A stretch of DNA of 64,000 nucleotides from Mycolicibacterium mageritense (GTDB taxonomy: Bacteria; Actinomycetota; Actinomycetes; Mycobacteriales; Mycobacteriaceae): positions 3,782,001 through 3,846,000 of the forward strand of contig NZ_AP022567.1 of NCBI RefSeq assembly GCF_010727475.1, in the 5' to 3' direction. Positions 1 to 8,026 of the stretch are shown one piece after another; the first letter of the stretch is position 1, and every line of letters starts with the position of its first letter. Under the pieces are notes generated by a model. It saw nothing but the letters and a program-made list of their open reading frames with translations, did no database searches and was not told the DNA's origin. The translations under genes were made by a program, and so were the position numbers.

Positions 1-258
1 CTGCGCTGGTGGTGCATCAGAACCCTTGGCCGGCAGTGGAATACCCGGGTTGTGGTGGTGCCCGGTGCGTCGCGCGTCGTGGACGGGCCGTACCGCGTGG
101 TCCCACATCCCAACTACGTGGCAGTGGTGACGGAAGGTGCCGCGCTGCCGCTCGTGGGCGGCGCGTGGATCACGGCGCTGGTGTTCACCGTGGCCAACGC
201 CGCATTGCTGCGAACCCGGATCCGGGTGGAAAACGAGGCACTGCAGGGCTTGACGTGA
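1..258 (+). CDS. Isoprenylcysteine carboxyl methyltransferase (ICMT) family protein, 3' part
   Basis: The window opens inside this gene; frame 1 is open from base 1 to a TGA at 256-258, so only the last 85 codons are visible. The visible part matches the C-terminal catalytic half of ICMT-family membrane methyltransferases: the run GPYRVVPHPNY (the family has PYR..xHPNY), a hydrophobic segment around ALPLVGGAWITALVF, and the closing R-I-R-x-E-x-x-AL element. It overlaps the next gene by four bases (GTGA), so the two are probably translationally coupled. In actinobacteria such a gene followed by a flavoprotein often sits behind a type III polyketide synthase, where it O-methylates phenolic lipids. 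The synthase would lie left of the window, so this role is inference. Confidence in the family is high; the substrate is unknown. Confidence 0.85.
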   Translation: MRWWCIRTLGRQWNTRVVVVPGASRVVDGPYRVVPHPNYVAVVTEGAALPLVGGAWITALVFTVANAALLRTRIRVENEALQGLT

Positions 259-1271
259 TTGATCTACTCGTCGCGGGAGGCGGTCCGGCCGGGCTGGCCA
301 CCGCGGTGCATGCGGCGCGAGCCGGTCTTGAGGTGGTCGTCGTGGAGCATCGTCGCGGCCCGATCGACAAGGCCTGCGGCGAGGGGCTCATGCCGCATTC
401 GGTCCGTCAGTTGGAGCGGCTCGGCGCGAACCCCGACGGGCGTGCCTTTCACGGCATCCGGTACCTCGACGGCCGCCGGGCCGCCGAGGCCCGGTTCCGC
501 GACGGCGCCGGCCGCGGCGTGCGCCGCACGGTGTTGCATGCGGCGCTCACGGCAGCGGCCGAGGATGCCGGGGTCCGGATCGAACGTGGCGAGGTCGGGG
601 AGGTAACGCAGGATTCGACATCGGTGAGCGCAGCGGGTTTCCGGGCCCGCTACCTTGCTGCCGCGGACGGCCTGCACTCACCGATCCGCCGGGCGCTGGG
701 ACTCGCGCAGGGGGAGTCGCGGCGGCGGCGCTGGGGGATCCGGCGCCACGTGCAGATCGCGCCGTGGTCGGACTGCGTCGAGGTGTACTGGGCACACGAC
801 ACCGAGGCGTATGTGACACCCGTGAGCGACGACTGCGTGGGCGTGGCGATCCTCAAGTCCACCCGCGGTGGCTTCACCGAACACGTCAAACAATTCCCCG
901 AGTTGGTGGAGCGGATCGACGGCCTGCCGCACGGTGCCGACCGAGCGGCCGGCCCACTGCGGCAGAAGGTGCGCAACCGCACGGCAGGGCGCGTGATGCT
1001 GGTCGGCGACGCCGCGGGATACATCGATGCGCTCACCGGCGAGGGCATGGGGCTCGCGTTCGGCGCCGCCGAGTTGCTGGTCGGATGTGTGCTGGCCGAT
1101 CGTCCGGGCGACTACGACCGGCAGTGGCGTGCGATGACCCGGCGGTACCGGTTCCTGACCGCTGCCCTGTTGCACGCGAGCGCAATTCGCCCTGTGCGCG
1201 CGTGCATCACCCCGTTGTCGGCGGCGTTGCCTGCGGTGTTCTCACAGGTGGTGAACGCGCTCGGGGAGTAG
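255..1271 (+). CDS. FAD-dependent oxidoreductase (geranylgeranyl reductase/hydroxylase-like)
   Basis: 338-residue flavoprotein. The N-terminal Rossmann dinucleotide motif is AGGGPAG at residues 7-13, followed by an acidic residue closing the second strand (VVVVEH). A second FAD motif, VGDAAGYIDALTGEGMG, lies near residues 248-265, the layout of group A flavin hydroxylases and geranylgeranyl reductases. The GTG at 255 is chosen because it places the Rossmann strand at the N-terminus and overlaps the stop of the ICMT-like gene (GTGA); longer upstream translations add unrelated sequence. Paired with that gene it is plausibly a hydroxylase or reductase tailoring a polyketide lipid (inference). 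Its 3' end overlaps the convergent TetR gene by 30 bp. No membrane segment is obvious. Confidence 0.8.
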   Translation: MIDLLVAGGGPAGLATAVHAARAGLEVVVVEHRRGPIDKACGEGLMPHSVRQLERLGANPDGRAFHGIRYLDGRRAAEARFRDGAGRGVRRTVLHAALTAAAEDAGVRIERGEVGEVTQDSTSVSAAGFRARYLAAADGLHSPIRRALGLAQGESRRRRWGIRRHVQIAPWSDCVEVYWAHDTEAYVTPVSDDCVGVAILKSTRGGFTEHVKQFPELVERIDGLPHGADRAAGPLRQKVRNRTAGRVMLVGDAAGYIDALTGEGMGLAFGAAELLVGCVLADRPGDYDRQWRAMTRRYRFLTAALLHASAIRPVRACITPLSAALPAVFSQVVNALGE

Positions 1272-1838
1272 CTCGCGTTCGGCGAACCGCATGGCGATCT
1301 CACGGGCCTTGACCGCGTCGAGTTCGGGATCCTTCGTGGCCAGCTGGATCCACAGGCCGTCGAGCAGCGCAGCGAACTGGACTGCGAATTCGTTGGTGGC
1401 CGTGCATCGTTCGGTCAGCGCACCCTCGACGGCGTATGCGATGAGATTGCGCCACCCGAGGTTCATGTCAGCGCGGTAGGCGTCGCAGCGCAAGGCTTGG
1501 GCCCACATCTCAAGGCGTAGCGCCCCGGCCCGGCCTGCGGGCATGCAGATCCAGGTGACCAGAAGCGAAAGCCGGTCCCGCAGTGCGGGTACCGTGTCGA
1601 GTTGCCGTTGGGCGTGTTGATAGAACATGTCCTGGGCGAAGCTCAACGCCGAGATCAGCAGCTTCTCCCGGGTGCCGAAGTAGTAGATCACCAACGCCGC
1701 ACTCACCCCGGCACGGTGCGCGATGTCGGCGACCCGGGCGTCGGCGAAGCCCCGCTCACCGAGGAGCTCGGCCGCCGCGCGCAGGATTGCCGACCGGCGC
1801 CGCTCGTTGTGTGAGGTGGCGTTGGCGGGGTCGGCCAT
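1242..1838 (-). CDS. TetR/AcrR family transcriptional regulator
   Basis: 198 residues. The N-terminal TetR DNA-binding domain spans about residues 12-60, with the usual pattern ILRAAAELLGERGF then a helix-turn-helix VADIAHRAGVSAALVIYYF and the KLL that follows. The C-terminal region is a typical variable ligand-binding domain rich in Trp and Leu; it resembles the BetI/YcdC_C type. The gene lies 18 bp downstream of the permease gene on the same strand and could be cotranscribed with it, so it may control the permease and the divergent SulP gene. Its 3' end overlaps the convergent flavoprotein gene. The ligand is unknown. Confidence 0.88.
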   Translation of the reverse strand: MADPANATSHNERRRSAILRAAAELLGERGFADARVADIAHRAGVSAALVIYYFGTREKLLISALSFAQDMFYQHAQRQLDTVPALRDRLSLLVTWICMPAGRAGALRLEMWAQALRCDAYRADMNLGWRNLIAYAVEGALTERCTATNEFAVQFAALLDGLWIQLATKDPELDAVKAREIAMRFAERELLPERVHHL

Positions 1839-1845
1839 GGCGTGG

Positions 1846-1868
1846 CAGCCTAACAGTTACGCAGGCTG
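1846..1868. promoter_or_regulatory. Short inverted repeat between permease and TetR genes
   Basis: Arms CAGCCT (1846-1851) and AGGCTG (1863-1868) are perfect complements around an 11-nt loop spanning the permease stop codon. It could be a weak attenuator or a TetR binding site; nothing else supports either reading. Confidence 0.2.
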
Positions 1869-3137
1869 ATTTGGGGCCTTGCGGTGCCGCAGCCCGCCGA
1901 GGTACTCCAGCAATCGCATGCCGTGAAAGATCACCAACGCGGCGATCGAGCCCAGGGCGATCCCGGTGAATGTCAACTGCCCTGCCTGCCAGGTGAAATC
2001 GGCAATGCCGATGATGAGCGGGATCGCGGCCGTCATCTGGTTGACGGGGCGGGAGAAGTCGACGTGGTTGGTCAGCCAGATGCGGACGCCGAGGATGCCG
2101 ACAAGTCCGTAGAGCACCACGGTGGCGCCGCCCAGCACCCCGGCCGGGATCGCCGAGATGGCGGCACCGACCTTGGGACACAACGACAATGCGATGGCCA
2201 CCGTGGCGGCCACCCAGTAGGCAGCGGTCGAGTAGACCCGAGTGGCCGCCATGACGCCGATGTTCTCGGCATAGGTGGTGGTGGCCGATCCGCCTCCGGC
2301 GCCGGCAAGCACCGTGGCCACGCCGTCGGCGGCCAGTGCCCGGCCGACAAGCGGATCCATGTCGGTGCCCGTCATCTGGCCGACCGATTTCACGTGTCCG
2401 ATGTTCTCGGCGATCAACGCGATGACCGCGGGAAGGAACAGCGGCAGGACCGCAATGGTGAACGTCGGCGTCTGGAACTCGGGCAGGCCCAGCCAGGGCG
2501 CGGCGGCGATCGCCGCGGTGTCCACATCGCCGAGAGCCAGTGCGAGTAGGTATCCGATCACCACTGCGGCGAAGATCGCGAGGCGGCCGATGATTCCGCG
2601 GAAGAACGCCAGCGTGCCGATCAGCAGAACCAGTGTCACGAGGCCGACGAGTGGTCCTTTCTCGAAGTTGGCCTTCGCGGCAGGCGCGAGGTTGAAACCG
2701 ATGAGCGCGACGATCGCCCCCGTCACGATCGGCGGCAGGGTGAGGTCGATCCATCGGGTGCCGACCAGGTGCACGATCGCGCCGATGAGGATCAGCAACA
2801 GGCCCACGGCGATCAGGCCGCCCAGCGCACTGCCGGTGCCGTTGGAGGCGACTGCCGCGGTCACCGGGGCGATCACCGAGAAGCTCGATCCGAGGTAGCT
2901 CGGCAGCCGGTTGCCGGTGATGACGAGGAACAGGATGGTGCCGATCCCGGAGAACAGCAGCGTGGTCGCGGGTGGGAACCCCGTGAGCACGGGCACCAGG
3001 AACGTCGCCCCGAACATCGCCACCACGTGCTGCGCGCCGATGCCGATGGTGCGGGGCCAGTCCAGCCGTTCTCCGGGAGCGACGACGAAATCGTCTTCGG
3101 CGCGAGCTTCGACATACTTCCAACTCAGCAGGGTCAC
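1857..3137 (-). CDS. NCS2 family uracil/xanthine permease
   Basis: 426-residue nucleobase:cation symporter 2 family protein with about 12-14 hydrophobic segments. The diagnostic region is present: ENIGHVKSVGQMTG, then GAGGGSATTTYAENIGVMAA followed by TRVYS. This carries the two glutamates that bind nucleobase in UraA and the Asn-Ile-Gly of the family signature, and the TTYAENIG form favours uracil over xanthine. The GTG at 3137 is chosen because it gives a family-length N-terminus (MTLLSWKYVE); reading further upstream runs antisense through the SulP gene and adds non-homologous sequence. The start is only 18 bp from the start of the divergent SulP gene. It probably imports uracil by proton symport. 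Confidence 0.88.
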   Translation of the reverse strand: MTLLSWKYVEARAEDDFVVAPGERLDWPRTIGIGAQHVVAMFGATFLVPVLTGFPPATTLLFSGIGTILFLVITGNRLPSYLGSSFSVIAPVTAAVASNGTGSALGGLIAVGLLLILIGAIVHLVGTRWIDLTLPPIVTGAIVALIGFNLAPAAKANFEKGPLVGLVTLVLLIGTLAFFRGIIGRLAIFAAVVIGYLLALALGDVDTAAIAAAPWLGLPEFQTPTFTIAVLPLFLPAVIALIAENIGHVKSVGQMTGTDMDPLVGRALAADGVATVLAGAGGGSATTTYAENIGVMAATRVYSTAAYWVAATVAIALSLCPKVGAAISAIPAGVLGGATVVLYGLVGILGVRIWLTNHVDFSRPVNQMTAAIPLIIGIADFTWQAGQLTFTGIALGSIAALVIFHGMRLLEYLGGLRHRKAPNQPA

Positions 3138-3139
3138 GA

Positions 3140-3154
3140 GTGTTGACTGAACAC
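3140..3154. promoter_or_regulatory. Dyad in the 18-bp gap between permease and SulP starts
   Basis: GTGTT (3140-3144) and AACAC (3150-3154) form a perfect inverted repeat around GACTG and fill almost the whole gap between the divergent start codons. A protein bound here could block both genes at once; the TetR product at 1242-1838 is a candidate (inference). No convincing promoter hexamers fit inside the gap, so promoters must overlap the coding sequences. Confidence 0.35.
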
Positions 3155-3155
3155 C

Positions 3156-4847
3156 ATGAGCGATCGTCGCGCACCCCAAACGTGGGCGCCGGGCCTGACG
3201 CAGTTGCTGGCCTATCAGCGGTCGTGGCTGCGCGGCGACGTGGTGGCCGGGGTGACGGTCGCGGCATACCTGGTGCCGCAGGTCATGGCCTATGCGACGG
3301 TGGCCGGTCTGCCGCCGGTCGCGGGGTTGTGGGCGTCGTTGGTGCCGATGGCCGTCTACGCGGTGCTGGGCTCGTCGCGTCAGCTGTCGGTCGGGCCCGA
3401 GTCCACGACCGCGTTGATGACCGCGACGGCGTTGGCACCTCTGGTGGTCGGCGATTCCGCGCGATACGCCGCGTTGTCGGCGGTACTGGCGCTGCTCGTG
3501 GGCGTGATCTGTGTGGTGGCCGGGCTGTGCCGGCTCGGCTTCCTGGCGGACCTGCTGTCGCGGCCGGTGCTGATCGGCTACATGACCGGGGTGGCCGTCA
3601 TCATGATCAGCGGTCAGCTCGGCAAGGTCACCGGGGTTCCGGTCGACGGTGACGAGTTCGTCGACCAGATCCGGTCGTTCATCGCGGGGATCGCTCATGT
3701 CCACTGGCCCACTGTCGCGTTGTCGACGGTCGTGCTGGCAGTGCTGCTCGTGCTCTACCGGATGTCGCCCCGGTTTCCCGGTCCGCTGATCGCGGTCCTC
3801 GCGGCGACGGCGGTGGTGTCGTGGTTCTCGCTGGAGGCCGCGGGAATTCGAGTTGTCGGAGGTATCCCGGCGGGCCTTCCGAAGGTGAGCATGCCTGCGG
3901 TCACGGCATCGGAACTCGTTGGGTTGTTGATACCCGCGGTCGGCATCGCGATCGTCGCGTTCTCCGACAATGCGCTTACCGGCCGAACCTTCGCGGCCCG
4001 CAAGGGTGAGACGATCGACGCCAACGCCGAACTGCGCGCGTTGGGCATCTGCAACATGACAACCGGTGTCACCCAGGGGTTTCCGGTGAGCTCGAGCGGT
4101 AGCCGTACCGCGCTCGGCGACATCCTGGGCAGCCGCACACAGCTGTATTCGCTCGTGATGCTCGCGACCGTGGTCGCCGTGATGCTCGTGGGCCGCGGCC
4201 TGCTGGAACATTTCCCGATGGCTGCGCTCGGTGCGCTCGTGGTCTATGCGGCGCTGCGGTTGATCGACATCGCGGAGTTCCGGCGGCTGGCCCGATTCCG
4301 GCACAGCGAGCTGATCCTGGCGGTGGCCACCACGGTCGCCGTGTTGGGACTCGGCGTGTTGTACGGCGTGCTGGTCGCGATCGGCTTGTCGCTGTTGGAC
4401 ACGTTGCGCCGGATCGCGCGGCCGCACGACAGCGTGCTGGGCTACGTCCCCGGAGTGGCGGGCATGCATGACGTCGACGACTATCCCGAGGCCAAATCTG
4501 TGCCGGGTCTGGTGGTGTACCGCTACGACGCGCCGCTCTTCTTCGCCAATGCCGAGAACTTCCGGGAGCGCGCGATGGCCGCTGTCGAGGAGGCCGAAGA
4601 TCCGGTCGAGTGGTTCGTGCTCAACGCCGAGGCGCAGGTCGACCCGGATCTCACGGCGGTCGACGCCATGGAGCAGCTGCGCAGAGACCTCACGGATCGC
4701 GGCATCGTGTTCGCGATGGCCCGGGTCAAGTCCGACCTGCGCGATGACCTGGTGGCAGCGGGCTTCCTCGACCGCGTGGGCACCGACCGGATCTTCCCGA
4801 CGCTACCGACCGCGGTCGAGGCGTTCCGCAACCGTTCGGGTCAATAG
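3156..4847 (+). CDS. SulP family anion transporter with STAS domain
   Basis: 563 residues. The membrane part (about residues 1-425) starts with the SulP signature: a Y...LRGDVVAGVTVAAYLVPQ stretch, then AYATVAGLPPVAGLWAS. It continues with about 12 hydrophobic segments, including GFPVSSSGSRTALGD near residue 308. The cytoplasmic STAS domain (about 445-555) begins at GLVVYRYDAPLFFAN and contains LNAEAQVDPDLTAVDAMEQL. Members move sulfate, bicarbonate or dicarboxylates, and sequence alone does not tell which. The ATG at 3156 gives the expected short N-terminus. No sulfur or carbon-fixation genes sit beside it; the neighbour is a nucleobase permease. Confidence 0.9.
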   Translation: MSDRRAPQTWAPGLTQLLAYQRSWLRGDVVAGVTVAAYLVPQVMAYATVAGLPPVAGLWASLVPMAVYAVLGSSRQLSVGPESTTALMTATALAPLVVGDSARYAALSAVLALLVGVICVVAGLCRLGFLADLLSRPVLIGYMTGVAVIMISGQLGKVTGVPVDGDEFVDQIRSFIAGIAHVHWPTVALSTVVLAVLLVLYRMSPRFPGPLIAVLAATAVVSWFSLEAAGIRVVGGIPAGLPKVSMPAVTASELVGLLIPAVGIAIVAFSDNALTGRTFAARKGETIDANAELRALGICNMTTGVTQGFPVSSSGSRTALGDILGSRTQLYSLVMLATVVAVMLVGRGLLEHFPMAALGALVVYAALRLIDIAEFRRLARFRHSELILAVATTVAVLGLGVLYGVLVAIGLSLLDTLRRIARPHDSVLGYVPGVAGMHDVDDYPEAKSVPGLVVYRYDAPLFFANAENFRERAMAAVEEAEDPVEWFVLNAEAQVDPDLTAVDAMEQLRRDLTDRGIVFAMARVKSDLRDDLVAAGFLDRVGTDRIFPTLPTAVEAFRNRSGQ

Positions 4848-4858
4848 AGCGGCGAGGA

Positions 4859-5629
4859 TCAGTGCATGTGGCTGCCACCGTTGACGTCGACGGTGGTTCC
4901 GGTCAGGTAGCTGGCGTCCTGGCTGGACAGGAACGTGATCACGGCGGCCACCTCGTCGGTGGTCGCGGTGCGGCCCACCGGGATGTCGGCGGCGAGCTTG
5001 GCTTCCTGCTCATCGGTGGAGCCGACGCGGATGTTGGTGTCGACCGCGCCAGGGGTGACGGCGTTGACCGTCACGCCGGTGTCGGCGATTTCGCGGGCCA
5101 GCGACTTGGTGAAGCCCAGGATCGCGGCCTTGGCCGAGGAGTAGGGCACCTTGCCGAAGACGCCGCCGCCGCGCTGCGCGGACACCGAGCTCATGTTGAC
5201 GATGCGGCCCCATCCGGCCTCGATCATGTCCGGCAGGAAAGCCTTTGTGACCAAATAGGTTCCGGTGGCGTTGACGGCCATGACCTTGTTCCACAGATCC
5301 AGGCTGGTCTCCAGGAACGGCACGGGGGACGTGATTCCTGCGATGTTGGCCAACGCGCCGACGGTTGGTAGGTTGCCCGCGGCGACCTCGGCCGTGACGG
5401 CGGCGTGTGCGGCGGTGACCGACTCCTCGGAGGTCACGTCGACGGCGTGGCCGAACGCGGGAACCGCGAACTGGTTGCCGATCTCGGCGGCCACCTTGGC
5501 AGACTTCTCGCCGTCGAGGTCGAGGATCACCACGGCCCAGCCCTCGCGGGCGTAGCGCTCGGCAACGGCGACGCCGATGCCCTTGTCGGAGGTGGCGCCG
5601 GTGATGACGGCGGTGCGGGTGACGGACAT
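4859..5629 (-). CDS. Short-chain dehydrogenase/reductase (SDR)
   Basis: 256-residue classical SDR. Cofactor-binding glycines lie at residues 10-18 (TGATSDKGIG). The LDLDG after the second strand carries an Asp that favours NAD(H). NIAG replaces the usual NNAG, and the catalytic Ser and YxxxK are seen in NMSSVSAQ and PYSSAKAA. It is therefore probably a sugar or polyol dehydrogenase. The ATG at 5629 has a good AAGGAA Shine-Dalgarno sequence. It is the second gene of an operon, 14 bp after the sugar isomerase-like gene, and lies opposite the transporter/transketolase operon. Inferred role: oxidising a polyol or sugar to a ketose within that pathway. Confidence 0.88.
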   Translation of the reverse strand: MSVTRTAVITGATSDKGIGVAVAERYAREGWAVVILDLDGEKSAKVAAEIGNQFAVPAFGHAVDVTSEESVTAAHAAVTAEVAAGNLPTVGALANIAGITSPVPFLETSLDLWNKVMAVNATGTYLVTKAFLPDMIEAGWGRIVNMSSVSAQRGGGVFGKVPYSSAKAAILGFTKSLAREIADTGVTVNAVTPGAVDTNIRVGSTDEQEAKLAADIPVGRTATTDEVAAVITFLSSQDASYLTGTTVDVNGGSHMH

Positions 5630-5643
5630 GGAAGGGGTTCCTT

Positions 5644-6474
5644 TCAGATCAGAGCCGAGATGAGGTTTCCGGCCGCCGCGGCGGCAGCAGGACGTTCGTC
5701 GTGGGTGACGTCGCGGGTTTCGAGTTCCAGCGCGAAGTGCCCGAAGTAGCCGGCGTCGGCGAGACGCTTGAGACCGCTTGCGAAGTCGACCTGGCCGTTG
5801 CCGACCGACAGGTTGATGTTGCCGGGCACGGCGTCGCGGATGTGGACGTGGCGGATGCGCGGCCCGAACCGGTCCACGAAGTCGATCGGGTCGCCACCGG
5901 AGGCCACGATGTGGCTGAAATCCAGTACGATGCCGACGTTTTCGTCGAGCCGGTCGGTGAGCTGCTGCGCGCGTTCGATGTTGAAGCACAGCCGGAAGAA
6001 GTGCAGCGACTCGGTCCACAGCGCAACCCCGCGGTCGGTGGCCACCTGCGCGGCCGCCGCGAGTTCGCCTGCCACGGTTGCCAGATCCTCGTCGAGGGAG
6101 GCAACCGGCTCGTGTTCGAGCGCCCCGCAGGGCAGTACCAAGGCTTCGGCGCCGGTGGCGGCCGTCAGCTCGACCAGCATCGCGAGGTGGCGATCGCGAG
6201 CGGCGCGGCCCGCGGCGTCCAGCGCGACGTTGAGGTCGCCGATGTCGCCGTTGATCGAACGGACCCGGACACCGGAGGCCGCCACGGTTGCCGACACATC
6301 ACGGACGGCGTTCTCGTCGAGGACGAACGGCACGTGGTCGCATACGCCCGGCAGCGCGCCGAGATCGATCTCCGTGAAGCCCAGCCCGGTGATGGTGTCG
6401 AGGGCCTCGGCCAGGGGCTGGTGGCGAAAGCTGATCGTCGAACAGCCCAGCCGGGTGTGGAACGAATCTGGCAT
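5644..6474 (-). CDS. TIM-barrel sugar phosphate isomerase/epimerase-like protein
   Basis: 276-residue AP-endonuclease-2 fold (xylose isomerase-like TIM barrel). Likely divalent-metal ligands sit at strand ends: Glu in LWTESLHFF, Asp and His in VLDFSHIVASGG, His in RHVHIRDA, and the C-terminal Glu in FALELET. The pattern matches IolE, hydroxypyruvate isomerase and ketose 3-epimerase relatives. The ATG at 6474 follows a GGAAGAAAG stretch. The promoter and a perfect 14-bp dyad lie 50-75 bp upstream. First gene of the isomerase-SDR operon; with the divergent two-subunit transketolase it probably supplies a ketose substrate. The exact sugar cannot be read from the sequence. Confidence 0.82.
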   Translation of the reverse strand: MPDSFHTRLGCSTISFRHQPLAEALDTITGLGFTEIDLGALPGVCDHVPFVLDENAVRDVSATVAASGVRVRSINGDIGDLNVALDAAGRAARDRHLAMLVELTAATGAEALVLPCGALEHEPVASLDEDLATVAGELAAAAQVATDRGVALWTESLHFFRLCFNIERAQQLTDRLDENVGIVLDFSHIVASGGDPIDFVDRFGPRIRHVHIRDAVPGNINLSVGNGQVDFASGLKRLADAGYFGHFALELETRDVTHDERPAAAAAAGNLISALI

Positions 6475-6519
6475 GCGGCACTGCTTTCTTCCGGGCCTCA
6501 CGGCGTTGTGACCGCGCCC

Positions 6520-6549
6520 ACATTACTTTAGTCGACTGTTAACAGTCAA
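6520..6549 (-). promoter_or_regulatory. Promoter of isomerase-SDR operon with embedded operator
   Basis: On the minus strand, TTGACT (6549-6544) and TAATGT (6525-6520) are separated by 18 bp, a good sigma-A-type match. The perfect 14-bp palindrome GACTGTTAACAGTC (6534-6547) sits between the hexamers, so a bound repressor would exclude RNA polymerase. The GntR/FadR-type regulator at 9861-10520 is the natural candidate, because the same ACTGTT/TTGAC words recur at 6573, 6619 and 9841. Confidence 0.6.
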
Positions 6550-6569
6550 CGGGTGGCAGTCGAAATGTG

Positions 6570-6606
6570 TTGACTGTTGACAGTAAGCTGTGTGCAGGCT
6601 CACACT
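6570..6606 (+). promoter_or_regulatory. Operator/promoter of transporter-transketolase operon
   Basis: ACTGTTGACAGT (6573-6584) has perfect 5-bp arms, ACTGT and ACAGT. It overlaps TTGACA (6577-6582), a consensus -35 hexamer for rightward transcription. The best -10 is CACACT at 6601-6606 with an 18-bp spacer, which is weak. Occupation of the dyad would block the -35 element. Confidence 0.5.
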
Positions 6607-6618
6607 AGGTCACGTACC

Positions 6619-6641
6619 GCACTGTTGACCGTCAACAGTGC
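6619..6641. promoter_or_regulatory. Perfect 23-nt operator palindrome
   Basis: Eleven-base arms GCACTGTTGAC (6619-6629) and GTCAACAGTGC (6631-6641) are exact complements around one central C. It is the longest of the four related dyads in this regulon and lies between the likely transcription start and the transporter start codon, a position typical for repression. The core TTGAC-N-GTCAA is identical in layout to the dyad in front of the GntR gene. Confidence 0.65.
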
Positions 6642-6694
6642 AGGGAATTCCCAGGTAGAACCCGATACTGACCGGGATTTGAAAGGATGAACCC

Positions 6695-8026
6695 ATGAGC
6701 GACGACGCTCTGAACATGCGGGGCCCCGTACTCGGCACGAAGGATGCCAAGCGGGTCGCGGTCGGCTCCGCCGTCGGCGCGGTGATCGAGACCTATGACT
6801 TCATCGGTTTCGGGACCGCGGCAGCGCTGTACTTCGGCACCGCGTTCTTCCCGAACTCCAGCCCGGTCGCCGGCACCCTGGCCGCGTTCGCGACGCTCGG
6901 CGTCGGCTTCGCGGCCAGGCCGCTGGGCGGCATCATCGGTGGACACCTCGGCGACAAGGTCGGGCGCAAGCCGGTGCTGGTGGCCTCACTGATCGTCATG
7001 GGTCTGGCCACGTTCGCGATCGGCCTGCTGCCCACCTATGCCGCGGTCGGCGTGCTCGCGCCTGTCCTGCTGGTGACCGTCCGGATTATCCAGGGCTTGG
7101 CCTTCGGTGCCGAGTGGGGCGGTGCCATCCTCATGAGTTACGAGCATGCCCCGTGGAAGCGCAAAGGCGCCTTCACCGGAATCGTGCAGGCGGGCTTCCC
7201 GGTCGGGCTGCTGCTGGCCAACCTGGTTTTCCTGGTCAGCGTGCACCTCGGTGGTGACTGGGCCTGGCGCGTGCCGTTCCTGGCCAGCATCTTTCTGGTG
7301 ATCGTCGGCCTGATCATCCGGGCCAAGGTGCCCGAGTCGCCGGTGTTCGAAGACGTCAAGGACGAGGGCAACATCGTCAAGGCGCCGATCGTCGAGGTGG
7401 TCAAGAAGGACTGGCGAAACATCTTGCGCGGCATCGGCCTTCGCATCGCCGAAACCGCAGGCTACGCCGTGTCGATCACCTACATGATCTCCTACCTCAA
7501 GAGCGCCGAGCTCGCCACCGCCACCGAAACTCTTGTGGCACTGTGCATCGCGGCCGCTCTCGGTATCTTCGCGACGATGGCCTGGGCCCGGTTGACCGAC
7601 CGGGTGGGCCGGCGCCCGGTGTACGTCTGGGTGTGCGCGTTCGGCATCCCGTTCGGTGTGCTGATGTTCCTGCTCGTGAACACGGGACTGTTCGTGCTCA
7701 TCATCGCGACGTTCGTCGTCGCGTACGGCGTGTCCCAGAACGCGCTCGCGGGTGCCCAGGGCGCCTGGTTCCCCGAACTGTTCACGGCCAACACGCGAGC
7801 CTCGGGAGCGTCACTGGCGTACCAGATCTCGGCCATGGTTTCAGGCTTCACGCCCTTCATCACCACGCTGCTGTTCGAGTGGATGGGTTGGATGGGCCCG
7901 GCCCTGCTGTTCTCCACGTACGCCGCGATCGGGCTGTGGGCTGCCTTGGTGACCCGCGAGACCTGGGGCCCTGCCGAACGCAAGGCCGCTGACAAGGCCG
8001 CCGCCGACCACGCCCTGGCCGCCTGA
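6695..8026 (+). CDS. MFS transporter, metabolite:H+ symporter (MHS) type
   Basis: 443 residues with 12 predicted membrane segments. It has the MHS hallmarks: an N-terminal ETYDFIGFGTAAALYF, the loop-2 motif GGHLGDKVGRKP, the TM4-5 stretch RIIQGLAFGAEWGGA, and a second GRRP loop (RLTDRVGRRP) near the middle. MHS members such as ShiA and ProP import small organic acids and osmolytes. The ATG at 6695 has the Shine-Dalgarno sequence GAAAGGATG. It is the first gene of a tight operon; its TGA overlaps the ATG of the transketolase N-subunit (TGATG). Context suggests it imports the sugar, polyol or sugar acid used by this cluster. Confidence 0.9.
   Translation: MSDDALNMRGPVLGTKDAKRVAVGSAVGAVIETYDFIGFGTAAALYFGTAFFPNSSPVAGTLAAFATLGVGFAARPLGGIIGGHLGDKVGRKPVLVASLIVMGLATFAIGLLPTYAAVGVLAPVLLVTVRIIQGLAFGAEWGGAILMSYEHAPWKRKGAFTGIVQAGFPVGLLLANLVFLVSVHLGGDWAWRVPFLASIFLVIVGLIIRAKVPESPVFEDVKDEGNIVKAPIVEVVKKDWRNILRGIGLRIAETAGYAVSITYMISYLKSAELATATETLVALCIAAALGIFATMAWARLTDRVGRRPVYVWVCAFGIPFGVLMFLLVNTGLFVLIIATFVVAYGVSQNALAGAQGAWFPELFTANTRASGASLAYQISAMVSGFTPFITTLLFEWMGWMGPALLFSTYAAIGLWAALVTRETWGPAERKAADKAAADHALAA

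Noticed and set aside
1857..4469. Very long minus-strand reading frame (870 codons) continuing upstream of the permease
   Set aside because: Beyond 3137 the translation is low-complexity His/Arg/Asp/Gln text antisense to the SulP gene and has no transporter features. It is a by-product of GC-rich codon bias.
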